NCBI GenBank assembly: GCA_023433775.1 | Contig: JAEYTY010000133.1 | Coordinates: forward strand, 1-14,208 | Length of the DNA: 14,208 bases | Direction: 5' to 3' | Source of the DNA: Pseudomonadota bacterium | GTDB taxonomy: Bacteria > Pseudomonadota > Alphaproteobacteria > Rhizobiales > Devosiaceae | Shown here: piece by piece, positions 13,989 to 14,208 of the stretch | How positions within the stretch are numbered: the stretch's first letter is position 1 | Layout: the number at the start of each line of letters is the position of its first letter | Program-made: the position numbers and the translations under genes | Notes under the pieces: generated by a model | Databases searched by the model: none | Told to the model about the DNA's origin: nothing | Seen by the model: the letters and a program-made list of their open reading frames with translations, nothing else

Positions 13989-14208
13989 ATGCGGGGCCTT
14001 GAAACACGCGATGCGATCATTGAGACGGCTGACAGGCTGTTTTACCGGAACGGCTTCGCGAATAGCTCACTGGCGGACATTGCCGACGCGGTCGCCATCT
14101 CGCGCGGGAATTTTTACTATCATTTCCGGACCAAGGACACGATCCTGGACGCGGTGATCGAACGTCGCCTCGCGGCCACGCGCACCATGCTGGCGGGCTG
14201 GGCGGAAG
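13989..14208 (+). CDS. TetR-family transcriptional regulator, N-terminal part
   Basis: The first 73 codons of a gene that runs off the right edge. They encode a typical TetR DNA-binding domain: helix 1 RDAIIETADRLFYRNGF (7-23), then the helix-turn-helix SLADIADAVAISRGNFYYHF (27-46) with the hallmark 'G.FYYHF..K' (40-49), and the start of helix 4. The start at ATG 13989 is supported by AGAAGG (13976-13981) 7 nt upstream; GTG 13983 in the same frame is a less likely alternative. The ligand-binding domain is missing, so neither effector nor subfamily can be given. A palindrome upstream suggests it controls itself. Confidence 0.93.
   Translation, partial: MRGLETRDAIIETADRLFYRNGFANSSLADIADAVAISRGNFYYHFRTKDTILDAVIERRLAATRTMLAGWAE

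Overview
The window looks like chromosomal DNA of an alphaproteobacterium, probably of the order Hyphomicrobiales. The pointers are high GC, tightly overlapping genes, and a six-gene Mrp/Pha cation antiporter operon whose first gene is an MrpA-MrpB fusion, as in the rhizobial pha operon. The genus cannot be fixed from the sequence alone (a Devosia-like genome would fit).

Left half (1-6537): a catabolic island for a cyclic amide. At the left edge, on the minus strand, is the first 42 codons of an amidase-signature enzyme. Divergent from it is a LysR-type regulator (277-1209). After a 135-bp gap follows a tight five-gene operon: periplasmic substrate-binding protein of the SsuA/TauA/NMT1 type, ABC ATPase, ABC permease, a flavin-containing-monooxygenase-like enzyme, and a ring-opening amidohydrolase of the cyanuric acid hydrolase/barbiturase (AtzD/TrzD/Bar) family with its lysines and serines intact. 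Two near-identical dyads (ATAA-N7-TTAT, both with TGCGC before TTATG) lie at 264-278, over the lysR start codon, and at 1219-1233, upstream of the transporter operon. They are the expected operators of the LysR protein and would tie amidase, regulator and operon into one regulon. A plausible order of events is uptake of a heterocycle, flavin-dependent oxidation to a cyclic imide, hydrolytic ring opening, then cleavage of the linear amide or ureide by the amidase. The substrate is unknown; barbiturate-like pyrimidines, cyanurate-like triazines or a compound not yet linked to this family are all possible.

Middle (6538-7010): 473 bp with no convincing gene, one possible 29-codon ORF and a weak dyad.

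Right half: mrpA(B)-C-D-E-F-G (7011-13037), a complete group-2 Mrp Na+(K+)/H+ antiporter operon whose genes overlap or nearly abut. Convergent to it, 4 bp away, is ptsN (EIIA-Ntr, minus strand). Upstream of ptsN on the same strand is a tRNA-Arg (anticodon CCG). The window ends in the N-terminal part of a TetR-family regulator (from 13989, plus strand), preceded by a near-perfect 22-bp palindrome that is probably its own operator.
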